A stretch of 64,000 bases of DNA, from the NCBI RefSeq assembly GCF_007625075.1, contig NZ_QMIE01000007.1, forward strand, positions 62,338-126,337, in the 5' to 3' direction. Every line of letters begins with the position of its first letter. The first letter of the stretch is position 1. This document shows, piece by piece, positions 1-8,132 of the stretch. The DNA comes from Oceanidesulfovibrio indonesiensis (GTDB lineage Bacteria > Desulfobacterota > Desulfovibrionia > Desulfovibrionales > Desulfovibrionaceae). Position numbers and translations under genes: made by a program. The notes beneath the pieces are model-generated. The model saw nothing but the letters and a program-made list of their open reading frames with translations. It was not told the DNA's origin and ran no database searches.

Positions 1-148
1 CCCACAGCTCGGGCGCGAAGCGCTCCCGATCCAGACGCCGGGCAAGCTCGATGGTCTGGCGCTGCGTGCCGCCGAAATCGAGATCCTGGAGCAACAGGGC
101 GAGGGAGAGCGGTCCGCCCTCCGGCGCCCCACTCCTGTGAACAACCAT
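1..148 (-). CDS. Glycosyltransferase, N-terminal fragment (cut by window edge)
   Basis: The ATG at 148 on the minus strand opens a frame that stays open to the window edge, about 49 residues. It contains LLLQDLDFGGTQRQ followed by an ELARRLDRERF-like helix, the usual opening of GT-B (GT4-type) glycosyltransferases with the FGGTQR substrate loop. A GAGGG ribosome site lies 10 bases upstream, inside the end of the radical SAM gene, and the start is only 13 bases after that gene's stop, so the two are probably cotranscribed. Family and fold are inferred from this short N-terminal piece; donor and acceptor sugars cannot be told. Confidence 0.6.
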   Translation of the reverse strand, partial: MVVHRSGAPEGGPLSLALLLQDLDFGGTQRQTIELARRLDRERFAPELW

Positions 149-161
149 GGAATCAGCGCCC

Positions 162-1373
162 TCAGTACCCCATCAAACCGCAACAGCGGCTGCACACCGG
201 CATCAGCCCGTCCTGGGAGATGGACTTGCGGAACTGCCTGAAGCGATCCGAGTTCCAGATTTCCGTGATGGTCTGTTCCTTGATGTTGCCTACGACGTAG
301 TCGTGGTAGTCGCGGCACGGCGAGATATCGCCGTTGGAATCGATCTCCACCACCTGGAAGATGGAAATGCACTCATCGTAGCCAAAGCGCTCGGAATGGT
401 CGGTGTAGTATTTCTCGATGTCTTCTTCGCCGTCGAGGTTGGGGATGAAGATGACCGGCGGGTTGTTGAAGCCCTTGGAGCGCTCGCGCAACTCGGTGAA
501 CTGCTCGGCGAGGGCTTTGTAGTCCTGCGGGGTCCAGCCGCCGATCCAGCCGCGGTGCAACTCCGGCTCGAAGCCGAAACGGCGCTCGAAATCTTTGGTG
601 TGCAGATCGGCGCGCTCTTCCGTGATCCACCATGCCGGGTAGAACACGCAGAGGTCGACCTTGTCCTTGAATGCCTCGTAGATGTCCACGAGATGCGCGG
701 CGTTGTCGCGGGAAACCGTGGTCAGGGAGGCGATGAGCGGCAGGGGCGACTTGGCGCGGGCGCGGGCAGCATGCAGGGCGTCGATCCCGTCGTTGATGGA
801 CTGGAAGCTGTTGATGCCCGAGGCGCGGCGGATGGAGTTGTGCAACTCCTCGTTATGGCCGTCCACGGATATCTGGCACAGGTACATGGAGGAATCGACG
901 ATGCGGTCCGCGTACTGCGCCAGGCGCGTGCCGTTGGTGGCGATGGACGTGGGCATCTTCAACTCTTTGGCTGTCTCCAGCAGGTCGAGCCAGCCTTCGT
1001 ACATGGTGGGCTCGCCGCCCCAGAGATACAGGATGGGCCGGTGGCCGTGCTCGGCAAGATCGTGCAACAGAGCCTGATAGCGCTCCACCGGGACCTCGCA
1101 CTTCTTGAGCTCCTTGAGGTTCTTGCCGTGGAGAAAGCCGTGCTCGCCCCACTGGCCGCACATGATGCAGCGCAGGTTGCACAGGTCCGTGATGCGGATG
1201 CTGACCTGGCGGATCTTGTTCGCCTCGCCTTCCCCGCCTTTTGGGCCCAACTGATTGAAGAACGTCTTTTCCAGCTGCAGGCTGGCGAGCTTGGAGTAAA
1301 TCCAGGGGTACTTGTACAGGCGGGATGCGAGTCTCAGTATGGAGCCGCAACCGATAGTGCTGCGTTTGGACAT
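162..1373 (-). CDS. Radical SAM protein with SPASM-like C-terminus
   Basis: A 403-residue protein. Residues 65-72 carry the CxxxCxxC cluster motif (CNLRCIMC) that binds the [4Fe-4S] cluster reducing S-adenosylmethionine; YLWGGEPTMY and a SISVDG-like strand follow as expected for the radical SAM barrel. The C-terminal ~80 residues hold further cysteines (SPCRDYHDY and CSRCCGLMGY at the very end), as in SPASM domains with auxiliary clusters. The reading frame is open farther upstream, but the ATG at 1373 has AAAGGA in front and gives the normal family N-terminus. It is followed closely by a glycosyltransferase, which suggests modification of a glycan or glycosylated product. The substrate is unknown. 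Confidence 0.85.
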   Translation of the reverse strand: MSKRSTIGCGSILRLASRLYKYPWIYSKLASLQLEKTFFNQLGPKGGEGEANKIRQVSIRITDLCNLRCIMCGQWGEHGFLHGKNLKELKKCEVPVERYQALLHDLAEHGHRPILYLWGGEPTMYEGWLDLLETAKELKMPTSIATNGTRLAQYADRIVDSSMYLCQISVDGHNEELHNSIRRASGINSFQSINDGIDALHAARARAKSPLPLIASLTTVSRDNAAHLVDIYEAFKDKVDLCVFYPAWWITEERADLHTKDFERRFGFEPELHRGWIGGWTPQDYKALAEQFTELRERSKGFNNPPVIFIPNLDGEEDIEKYYTDHSERFGYDECISIFQVVEIDSNGDISPCRDYHDYVVGNIKEQTITEIWNSDRFRQFRKSISQDGLMPVCSRCCGLMGY

Positions 1374-1719
1374 AGGTGTACTGGTATCCTTTCGGAGATT
1401 GGTGGCGCTCGGCCGCGCTTCTGCGCACGGGATGCCCGGCCAGGGCTCGGGGAACGCGGGGGAGCGCCCGTGGTTCCACAGTGTTGCTCGAAAAACGGAA
1501 CGCCGCCGTGAAACTACCATGAACGACCGCAGTGGAGTATACGGCAATCCGGCGGCGAGGGTCATGTACCGCGACCCGCCACGCACGTCAATTCATGTTC
1601 GCTTTCCGGCACACAACGACGGCTCCTTCGCGTTCCGCAGCTGTTTGGCACTTGTCGAGCCCCGCATTCATGCGTTAACGTCCCGAATTCCGCACCTGAT
1701 TCACCCACATCGAACCACC
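1374..1719. other. Divergent intergenic region, no gene seen
   Basis: 346 bases separate the divergently read radical SAM gene and the dehydrogenase gene. Frames are open across it on both strands, but they have no ribosome site and no family-like sequence, so I read them as overhang of the flanking genes. A candidate promoter for the radical SAM gene is listed separately. I see no clear promoter for the plus-strand gene. Confidence 0.6.
1536..1565 (-). promoter_or_regulatory. Candidate sigma70-type promoter for radical SAM gene
   Basis: On the minus strand ATGACC (1565-1560) and TATACT (1541-1536) are separated by 18 bases, matching 4 of 6 and 5 of 6 consensus positions. It would leave a leader of roughly 155 bases before the ATG at 1373. 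The support is sequence resemblance only. Confidence 0.35.
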
Positions 1720-2949
1720 ATGCTCGCACTCGTCTATCGTAAATCAGTCCCGCGCTATCTGGCTTCGGCCGGGGCGGGAAAGCTCATGCGCCGCCGATTC
1801 CTGCCGGCGCTGGCGCCCGTGGCGCTGAGGGACATCCCGTTCGACCGCTCCACTCTCGATACGCGCGGTCTCGGCCCGGAGTGGCTCATTCTCAAAGTGC
1901 GCATGTGCGGCATCTGCGGTTCCGACCTCAATCTGCTGCGCGGCGCCGAGTCGTATCTTATGGAACCCTACGGCTCCTTCCCCATCGGCATGGGCCACGA
2001 AATCGTGGCTGAAGTGGTGGACGCGCCGGATGGTTCCGGGTTTTCCGCGGGCGAACGCGTCGTGGTGGAACCCACCCTGCATTGCGCCATACGCGGCTTG
2101 CCGCCGTGCCGGTTCTGCCAGCAGGGCGACTGGAACCTTTGCGAGAATTTCACCGACGGCATTTTGCCCGCCGGTCCGGGCATCGGCTTCAACTCCGCCA
2201 CCGGCGGCGGCATGGCCGAAGCCGTGGCCGCGCACCCGCTGCAATGTCTGCGCGTGCCGGACTCCATGCCCGACGAAACCGCCGTGCTGGCCGACGCCAT
2301 GGCCTCCGCCCTGCAACCTGTGCTGGAAAACCGCCCTGCCGACGAGGATACGGTTATCGTATACGGCATGGGCGTCATCGGCCAGTTTCTGGTGCGCTCG
2401 CTACGCGCCGTGGGCTCCAGGGCGCGGGTCGTCGCTGTGGCGCGGCATCGTTTCCAGGCCGAGCTGGCCACGGCCGGCGGCGCGGACCAGGTGCTCATGA
2501 GCCCGACCCGCAGGGAACTCGGCGCTGCCGTGGGCGCGCGTTTTCTGCCCACCACCCTGGCCGGCGGCAACCTTGAAGGCGGGGCCGATATTTTTTATGA
2601 TTGCGTGGGAAGCCCACGTTCCCTGCAGGAAGGGCTAGTGAGCCTGCGCGGCCGGGGACGATACGTCATGGTCGGCACTGCCGGCACCGCCGGCGGCGTG
2701 GACATTTCCAGCCTGTGGTTCCGCGAACTCACCATGACCGGCTCGGTCTACTACGGCCACGGGGAGTACAACGGCGAACGGCGACGCACTTACGAACTCG
2801 CACTTGAGTTCCTCGGCGACCCGGCTTTTCCCACGAGCGGCCTGCTCACCCATACGTACCCTCTGCCTGAATGGCGCCGCGCCTTCCAGACCGTATTCGA
2901 CAAGCGCGGCTCCGGCAGCATGAAGGTCGCCTTCGACATGCGCGGCTGA
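1720..2949 (+). CDS. Zinc-dependent medium-chain alcohol dehydrogenase family protein
   Basis: A 409-residue protein of the MDR (GroES-like plus Rossmann) superfamily. The sequence shows the catalytic-zinc motif MCGICGSD, then GMGHE, then a structural-zinc lobe (HC...CRFCQQGDWNLC), and the cofactor-binding loop VYGMGVIGQF in the second half. It probably oxidises an alcohol or polyol with NAD(P); the substrate cannot be read. About 55 residues precede the MDR core, longer than usual. I chose the ATG at 1720 because upstream residues in the same open frame look like intergenic DNA, but no strong ribosome site is visible, so the start is uncertain. A deacetylase-like gene follows 46 bases downstream. 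Confidence 0.85.
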   Translation: MLALVYRKSVPRYLASAGAGKLMRRRFLPALAPVALRDIPFDRSTLDTRGLGPEWLILKVRMCGICGSDLNLLRGAESYLMEPYGSFPIGMGHEIVAEVVDAPDGSGFSAGERVVVEPTLHCAIRGLPPCRFCQQGDWNLCENFTDGILPAGPGIGFNSATGGGMAEAVAAHPLQCLRVPDSMPDETAVLADAMASALQPVLENRPADEDTVIVYGMGVIGQFLVRSLRAVGSRARVVAVARHRFQAELATAGGADQVLMSPTRRELGAAVGARFLPTTLAGGNLEGGADIFYDCVGSPRSLQEGLVSLRGRGRYVMVGTAGTAGGVDISSLWFRELTMTGSVYYGHGEYNGERRRTYELALEFLGDPAFPTSGLLTHTYPLPEWRRAFQTVFDKRGSGSMKVAFDMRG

Positions 2950-2995
2950 GCCCTTAACGGTTCGGCTGAGATCACCTTTTCCTAAGGATACTTAC

Positions 2996-3931
2996 GTGAA
3001 GCTCGTCATCAGCATAGACGTCGAAGAAGAAGGCTTGTTTTCCGGCAAATACTCCCGAACTCCCCCCGGGGTGCGCAACGTGTCGCACCTCGATGCGCTC
3101 AATTTCGTATACGACGAGTTCGGTTTTCCCCTCACCCTGCTCACCAGCTATCAGGTGGCCCAGGACGACGCGGCGAGCGACATGCTCATCCGCATGCGCG
3201 AGGAACGCGGCGCCGAGATAGGCGCGCACCTGCATCCCTGGAACACCCCGCCCCTGGAGGACGTCGGTCCCGAGCCCGTGCGCAGCGACGCCATGCCAAT
3301 GGATATTCTGCGCGCCAAGATGGCCACGCTTTTCGACTCGCTGGAACAGCGCTTCGGCAAGCCGGCCACCTCGTTCCGCATGGGCCGGTGGGATTTCGGC
3401 GCGCAGGTCGAGCAGCTGCTGCCCGAGTTCGGCATTCTGGTGGACGCCAGCCATGCGCCCCTGCGCCACGCCCGGGGCGGGCCGGACCGTTTCCTCACAC
3501 CGTCCTACGACCCATACCTGCTGCCGGCCGTGGGCGACTATCCCCGCGTGACCGAAGCGCCGCTGACCATGCTGCCCGTCATGCCCATCACCGCGCGCTG
3601 CACCCATACTTTCGCGCGGCTCATGCCCAAGACGATTCGGGAATCCATTCTGGCCAACTACAGCGCCGTGGCCGCCGCCGGCATTCAGCCCGTGTGGTAT
3701 CCCTCCACGTCCATGCGCTGGGCCGCCCGGCTGCACCGCCGCCGCGGGGGCAATGTGCTCGTCATGTTCCTGCATTCCTCGGAACTCATGCCCGGCCACA
3801 GCCCCAACTTCCCCAACCAGGAGGCCGTGGACCGCCTCGTGGAGAAGATCCGCCATTTCCTCGGCTGGCTTACCCAGTCCGGCCCCATCCAGGGCGTGAC
3901 CTTGAGCGAACTGCACAAGCGCGCCGACTAA
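2996..3931 (+). CDS. Polysaccharide deacetylase-like (NodB-fold) protein
   Basis: 311 residues beginning with GTG, preceded by AAGGA at a 7-base spacing. The N-terminus KLVISIDVEEEG places the acidic metal ligand in the first strand, as in NodB-type deacetylases; GAHLHPW supplies the HxH pair, and SFRMGRWDFG matches the substrate-side loop. The C-terminal MFLHSSELMPG motif is typical of deacetylase-like proteins found in surface-glycan loci. No signal peptide is seen, so it may act in the cytoplasm on a precursor. Its place beside a dehydrogenase, a glycosyltransferase and a radical SAM enzyme suggests glycan or lipid-linked sugar modification, which is inference. Confidence 0.75.
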   Translation: MKLVISIDVEEEGLFSGKYSRTPPGVRNVSHLDALNFVYDEFGFPLTLLTSYQVAQDDAASDMLIRMREERGAEIGAHLHPWNTPPLEDVGPEPVRSDAMPMDILRAKMATLFDSLEQRFGKPATSFRMGRWDFGAQVEQLLPEFGILVDASHAPLRHARGGPDRFLTPSYDPYLLPAVGDYPRVTEAPLTMLPVMPITARCTHTFARLMPKTIRESILANYSAVAAAGIQPVWYPSTSMRWAARLHRRRGGNVLVMFLHSSELMPGHSPNFPNQEAVDRLVEKIRHFLGWLTQSGPIQGVTLSELHKRAD

Positions 3932-3958
3932 CCCCGAAACAAACGAGGCAGCGCCACC

Positions 3959-4258
3959 ATGGCCGAAAATATCGACGATATTACAATTGATTACGAAGAG
4001 GACGGCATTCTCGTCGTCAAGGAGCTCGACAAGGAGATCCTCACCCGCGGCGGCTGGACCACCATCCTCTTCCGCTACCAGGAATGGGACCGCAAGACCG
4101 AGGACTATGGCCCGGAGAAGTACGCCATCCGCCGCTACCGCAAGATGCACGGCGAGTTCCGCCAGCAGTCAAAGTTCGTCATCTCCAACCAGGACCAGGC
4201 CCGCAAGATCATCGACACACTGGCCAAGTGGCTGGACGAGTCCGAGCGCGGCGAGTAG
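3959..4258 (+). CDS. Conserved hypothetical, PC4/p15-like pattern
   Basis: A 99-residue soluble acidic protein whose ATG has GAGG 10 bases upstream, 27 bases after the deacetylase gene. The sequence alternates short strands (GILVVKELDKEIL, GWTTILFRYQEW, KYAIRRYRKM) and ends in a helix (DQARKIIDTLAKWL). That order, with strands and a WTTI/FR core followed by a C-terminal helix, recalls the PC4/p15 single-stranded-DNA-binding fold, but the similarity is weak and made by eye. It may equally be an unrelated family of small proteins. No function is assigned. Confidence 0.65.
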   Translation: MAENIDDITIDYEEDGILVVKELDKEILTRGGWTTILFRYQEWDRKTEDYGPEKYAIRRYRKMHGEFRQQSKFVISNQDQARKIIDTLAKWLDESERGE

Positions 4259-4367
4259 CCCGGCGGCGGCTTCGGCCCGCCATTTTTGGTCCGGACGCCT
4301 CTCTTCCTTCCGGCACTGCTTGACGCCGTGGCTGCTTCCCGCCACAGTCATGGCAAGGAGGCGCGGC

Positions 4368-4607
4368 GTGCCGGACTTCTACTACCCCATCTATCCTTCC
4401 ATGCGTGTGGGCGGCGGCCCGGAGCCGTACCTGTACAGCGCCGCCGACCAGGCCGCGTCCAACGCCATGGCCGATGCGCGCGTCAAAGGAGAGGTGGCGG
4501 CCGTGGAGAGTTCCTACATGCGGCGTGGCCTGTGGGAGCCTGCGCATCCGCCCCGCGCCCTCACCGAGACGGACGCCGTGGGCGGCATCGTGGATGGGGT
4601 CGTATAG
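4368..4607 (+). CDS. Small hypothetical protein, 79 aa
   Basis: A GTG at 4368 is preceded by an ideal AAGGAGG (4355-4361) at 6-base spacing; a further ATG upstream at 4350 has no such site. The product starts MPDFYYPIYPSMR and has a Gly/Pro-rich stretch, an Ala-rich helix (AADQAASNAMADARVKGE) and a proline-containing tail ending in GGIVDGVV. No signal peptide, membrane segment or known motif is seen. It lies between the PC4-like gene and the aminotransferase gene in the same direction. The ribosome site and codon pattern make it likely real; its function is unknown. Confidence 0.6.
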   Translation: MPDFYYPIYPSMRVGGGPEPYLYSAADQAASNAMADARVKGEVAAVESSYMRRGLWEPAHPPRALTETDAVGGIVDGVV

Positions 4608-4747
4608 GGTTGGATGTCACTGCACCGACCATCACGCGCCGTTCGCTCTCCTGTCTCCTGACCGTCTCCGATCCTTTTCTCGCTGTTGCCCGCATTCTTC
4701 TCCTGGTGTAGATGGGTTTTCTTTTCCACACCATCAGGAGACTCCCG

Positions 4748-5893
4748 ATGCTGCCCAACCAACGCGGCCTTTTCGATATTCCGGACGACGTCGCCTATCT
4801 GAACTGCGCCTTCACCTCCCCGCTGCTCAACACGGCCCGGGCCGCGGCAGAGAAAGCGCTGCACGTCAAGGCCCACCCCTGGGGGCTCACGCCAAAGCAC
4901 TTCATCGAGTCAATGGAGACGAACCGCGCGCTCTTCGCCCGCCTTGCCAGTTGCGCGGCCGACGACGTTGCCATCGTGCCCGCCACATCCTACGGCGTCG
5001 CCACAGCCGCGCGAAACCTGACTCCGCAGCCTGGCGAGCGCATCCTCATGCTCGCCGAACAGTTTCCCTCCCACGTATACTCCTGGCGCAGGCTCGCCGC
5101 CCAGACCGGCGCCGTCATCGAGACGATTCCCCGACAGGAGGACCACGACTGGACCCGCGCCGTGCTCGACGCTTTCGACCACGGACCCCGCGTGGCCATA
5201 GCCGCCCTGCCGCCCTGCCACTGGACCGACGGCACCCGCGTGGATCTCGTCCGCGTGGGGGAGCGCTGCCGCGAGTCCGGCGCCGCCCTCGTCATCGACG
5301 CCACCCAGGCCATGGGCGCTTCCCATGTGGACGTCTCTGCGATCCAGCCGGACTTCCTGGTCACGGCATCGCACAAATGGATGCTCGGCGCGTACGGTTA
5401 CGGATTTCTTTACGTGGCGCCGCAGCACCAGAACGGTGAGCCCCTTGAGGAAAACTACCTTTCCCGCGCCGGCAGCGAGGACTTCTCCCGGCTCGTGGAC
5501 TACCGCGACGACTACCAGCCGGGCGCGCGGCGTTTCGACGTGGGCGAGGCCTCCATGTTCCAGCTCGCCCCGGTAGCCGAGGCCGGCATCACCCAGATCC
5601 TCGCCTGGAGTCTCCCGGCCCTTGTCGACACTCTCGCCGCCACCACCGAAAAGGTTGCCCAACGCGCTGCCGCTCTCGGCTTGCGTGTCGCCCCGCGCGC
5701 CAGTCGGTCGCCCCACATGCTCGGGCTCGGCCTGCCAGCCGGCAGGGACACGTCCGCTCTGCTCTCGGCCCTGGCCGCCGAGCAGGTCTTCGTCTCCATC
5801 CGCGGCTCCAGTGTCCGCGTGGCCCCGCATCTCTACACCTCGGAACAGGATATCGAAACGTTCTTCACCGTGCTCGAACGATTTCTCCGATAA
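4748..5893 (+). CDS. Aminotransferase class V-fold PLP enzyme
   Basis: 381 residues. The ATG at 4748 has AGGAG at 7 bases. The N-terminus AYLNCAFTSPL, the VIDATQAMGA strand with the cofactor-binding aspartate, and the PLP-lysine motif TASHKWMLGAYGYG identify a fold-type I enzyme of the class V group (cysteine desulfurase/isopenicillin-N-epimerase-like). The C-terminal ISIRGSSVRVAPHLYTSEQDI is the usual small-domain ending. The active-site cysteine loop of true NifS/SufS desulfurases is not evident, so the substrate could be an amino acid other than cysteine. It is the last plus-strand gene of this cluster and converges on the NHL-like gene. Confidence 0.85.
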   Translation: MLPNQRGLFDIPDDVAYLNCAFTSPLLNTARAAAEKALHVKAHPWGLTPKHFIESMETNRALFARLASCAADDVAIVPATSYGVATAARNLTPQPGERILMLAEQFPSHVYSWRRLAAQTGAVIETIPRQEDHDWTRAVLDAFDHGPRVAIAALPPCHWTDGTRVDLVRVGERCRESGAALVIDATQAMGASHVDVSAIQPDFLVTASHKWMLGAYGYGFLYVAPQHQNGEPLEENYLSRAGSEDFSRLVDYRDDYQPGARRFDVGEASMFQLAPVAEAGITQILAWSLPALVDTLAATTEKVAQRAAALGLRVAPRASRSPHMLGLGLPAGRDTSALLSALAAEQVFVSIRGSSVRVAPHLYTSEQDIETFFTVLERFLR

Positions 5894-5953
5894 CGCAGCC
5901 GTACCGATAGACCATGCGTTGGCCGGTGGGGAAGCTCCCGGAGTTTCGTCTGT

Positions 5954-6451
5954 TCATTGACAGGCATCCGTCCGCAGCATCCTGACCACCTCGCCGCTGC
6001 CGGCAAGGCTCACGATGAAGTTGCCGTCGCGATCCACGGCGATGCCCGCCGGTCCGGGCAACCCCTGCGCCGCCAGGGTGCAGCGGCCGTCCTGGGCGAT
6101 GCGGTAAACGTTCCCGGCCGCCGGAGCCGCGGCGTATACGCTGCCGTCCGGCGCGGCGGCAAGAACCAGCGGCGCTGGCAGGCCGTCTGCGACCGCGCTC
6201 ACGTCGCCATCCGGGCTTATCATGACGATGCTGCCCTGCGCGGCCACATAGTGGTTTCCCCGAGGGCCGCATACGATGGAACCTGGCGCGTCCAGGCCGC
6301 GCGCGAGTGCTTTGCTGACGTAGCCGGCGTGGCTCCCGGCTCCTGCGCCTGCCTCTGATTCCTGCCTGTCCGCACACCACGCCGCGGAAAACAGCGCGAG
6401 TACGAATACGATGCCCAGCATGGTCGATGTGTTGTATTGGCGCCTGGTCAT
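5954..6451 (-). CDS. Secreted NHL/SMP-30-like beta-propeller fragment protein
   Basis: 165 residues, with GGAGGG 7 bases before the ATG. An N-terminal signal segment (MLGIVFVLALFSAAWCA) predicts export, possibly with cysteine lipidation at the C, though the lipobox is poor. The mature part holds about three repeats of the form GLPxPxxLAAAPDGSVYAAA and GPAGIAVDRDGNFIVS, typical of NHL or SMP-30-type blades. Three blades are too few for a closed propeller, so the protein may be a degenerate or oligomerising member. It converges on the aminotransferase gene. Confidence 0.7.
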   Translation of the reverse strand: MTRRQYNTSTMLGIVFVLALFSAAWCADRQESEAGAGAGSHAGYVSKALARGLDAPGSIVCGPRGNHYVAAQGSIVMISPDGDVSAVADGLPAPLVLAAAPDGSVYAAAPAAGNVYRIAQDGRCTLAAQGLPGPAGIAVDRDGNFIVSLAGSGEVVRMLRTDACQ

Positions 6452-6596
6452 GGTGTTCCCTCCTTATCAATGGCGGGAAAGAAATTTTCCTCCTTCGTCG
6501 CCGGAAGACGCCGTCCCTCCGCTCCCCCTGCCATGGAATCACTGATCCCCGGTACCCAAATGCTGAGTCCAGAGAGCAACGTTCCCCCGGCGGCGG

Positions 6597-6619
6597 AGTC
6601 GAGGGACGGAGCCTCGACT
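6597..6619 (-). other. Stem-loop downstream of CMD-family gene
   Basis: AGTCGAGG (6597-6604) and CCTCGACT (6612-6619) form a perfect 8-bp stem with a 7-base loop, 11 bases after the CMD-family gene's stop. There is no T-run on either side, so it is at best a weak or factor-dependent terminator. Confidence 0.4.
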
Positions 6620-6629
6620 ACGGGAGAGA

Positions 6630-7085
6630 TCACTCTTCCTCCATGGCCGCAAAGACGTCGCCGGTGGCGAACAACGCGTTGAGCGCCGTGGGAAAACCGC
6701 AGTACACGGCAGCCTGGATGACGAGTTCGATGATTTCGTTGCGCGTGAGGCCGGCGCGCAAGGCCGCGCGCACATGGACCTTGAACTGAGGCCAGGCCGA
6801 CTGGGCAGCCAGGGCGGTAAGCGCGGCTATTTCCCGATCGCGCAGGGAGAGGCCTGGCCGGGCGTAGACATCGCCGAACGCGAATTCCACCAGATAGCGC
6901 GCCAGGTCCGGACTCACGGCTTCCACTGCGGCGAGCACCTCGGCGCCGCCGTGGCCGTCCACGCGGGCGAGATTGGCCAGACCGCGCATATGGCGCTCGG
7001 ATTGATCTTCCGGCGCCTGGTGACCGGCGCTGCTGCGCGAGCCGGGATACGATGCGGACGCCGAAGAATCGGGATTTCTGTTCAT
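6630..7085 (-). CDS. Carboxymuconolactone decarboxylase family protein (PcaC-like)
   Basis: 151 residues; the ATG at 7085 follows GGAGG at a 5-base spacing. The core reads DREIAALTALAA, FKVHVRAALRAGLTRNEIIE and QAAVYCGFPTALNAL. These match the helical CMD family, specifically the gamma-carboxymuconolactone decarboxylase branch with HVRAAL and AVYCG, rather than the CxxC-bearing AhpD peroxidases. No other gene for protocatechuate breakdown is nearby, so a role as such a decarboxylase is not supported. It is divergent from a LysR gene across about 116 bases and is the likely target of that regulator. Confidence 0.8.
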   Translation of the reverse strand: MNRNPDSSASASYPGSRSSAGHQAPEDQSERHMRGLANLARVDGHGGAEVLAAVEAVSPDLARYLVEFAFGDVYARPGLSLRDREIAALTALAAQSAWPQFKVHVRAALRAGLTRNEIIELVIQAAVYCGFPTALNALFATGDVFAAMEEE

Positions 7086-7179
7086 GACTACCTCCATGGA
7101 CGGTTCAAGGTTCATTCTCCACGAGGCGAGCATGGAACCACCGCCTTACATATGTCCAATATATATTTACACCAGGATT

Positions 7180-7196
7180 GATATTTTATAGATATC
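7180..7196. promoter_or_regulatory. Candidate LysR operator in divergent region
   Basis: GATAT (7180-7184) and ATATC (7192-7196) are inverted around 7 bases and contain a T-N11-A pattern, the core of LysR-type sites. It ends 5 bases before the LysR gene's start codon, in an AT-rich stretch between the LysR and CMD-family genes, and could serve autorepression. Confidence 0.35.
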
Positions 7197-7201
7197 GACA
7201 G

Positions 7202-8092
7202 ATGGACATTCGACAGCTTACCTACTTCGTGGCCGTGGCTGAGGAAGGACATTTCGGACGGGCGGCCGAACGCGTGCACATTGCCCAGCCGCCGCTCAGC
7301 CAGCAGATCAAGAAACTGGAGGACGAGCTCGGTGTGCGGTTGTTCGACCGTACGAGCCGACGCGTCGCGCTGACCCGCGCCGGCGAGGTTTTATATGAGC
7401 GGGCCGTGGACATCCTCTCCCGCATGCATGCTGCCGAGGAGCAACTGAGGGCTATGGCAGAGGGGCGCCGGGGCAGGTTGTCCGTGGGGTTCGTGGGGCC
7501 GGCCATGGAGAGCCGGCTGCCGGAGGCGGTGCGCGCCTACCGGGAGGCGCGGCCGGACGTGACGCTCACGCTGAAGCAGCTCAGCACCATGCAGCAGTTG
7601 GAACTCGTGGCGGAGGGGCAACTGGATGTGGGCTTCGTACGCCTTTTCGACGAGCAGCCCGCATTAATGGAGCGGCGTCTTTTTTTGCAGGAAGAGTACG
7701 TTCTGGCCGTGCCCCAGGCGCACCCCCTGGCGCAGGACGCAGGGCCTGTCCAGCTGGCAGCGCTGGCCGGGGAATCATGGATCGTCTTCCCCCGGGAGTC
7801 CGGCCCCAAGCTGTATGATGCGATCATGGACGCCTGCCGTCAGGAGGGGTTCACCCCGCGCATCGTTCAGGAAACTCTAGGGAAACAGACCACGGCGGCG
7901 CTCGTCGCCGCAGGCATGGGAATATCGCTTCTGCCCCGCGGCACCACGTTATCGCGGCCGGGACTGGTGACGCGAGAGATCGAAGGGCCGCTGCCCCTGA
8001 TGGAGATTTGGGCTGTATGGCGCACAGGAAACGACGCGGCAACGGTGCACGAGTTCCTGGACGCCGTGGGCGCCGAAGCCGGCTGGGTGTGA
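7202..8092 (+). CDS. LysR-family transcriptional regulator
   Basis: 296 residues. Residues 1-60 form the winged helix-turn-helix (MDIRQLTYFVAVAEEGHFGRA, then AQPPLSQQIKKLE and LGVRLFDRTSR), followed by the linker helix and a periplasmic-binding-like effector domain with GRRGRLSVGFVG and LDVGFVRL. The close match to the CatR/CbnR/BenM branch in the first 60 residues fits regulation of aromatic or related metabolism. The ATG at 7202 gives the canonical MDIRQL start. It is divergent from the CMD-family gene, which it probably controls; the inducer is unknown. Confidence 0.9.
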   Translation: MDIRQLTYFVAVAEEGHFGRAAERVHIAQPPLSQQIKKLEDELGVRLFDRTSRRVALTRAGEVLYERAVDILSRMHAAEEQLRAMAEGRRGRLSVGFVGPAMESRLPEAVRAYREARPDVTLTLKQLSTMQQLELVAEGQLDVGFVRLFDEQPALMERRLFLQEEYVLAVPQAHPLAQDAGPVQLAALAGESWIVFPRESGPKLYDAIMDACRQEGFTPRIVQETLGKQTTAALVAAGMGISLLPRGTTLSRPGLVTREIEGPLPLMEIWAVWRTGNDAATVHEFLDAVGAEAGWV

Positions 8093-8132
8093 CCCAGACC
8101 GCGTAAACCGAACGGCTCTTTTTCCTGATGCG

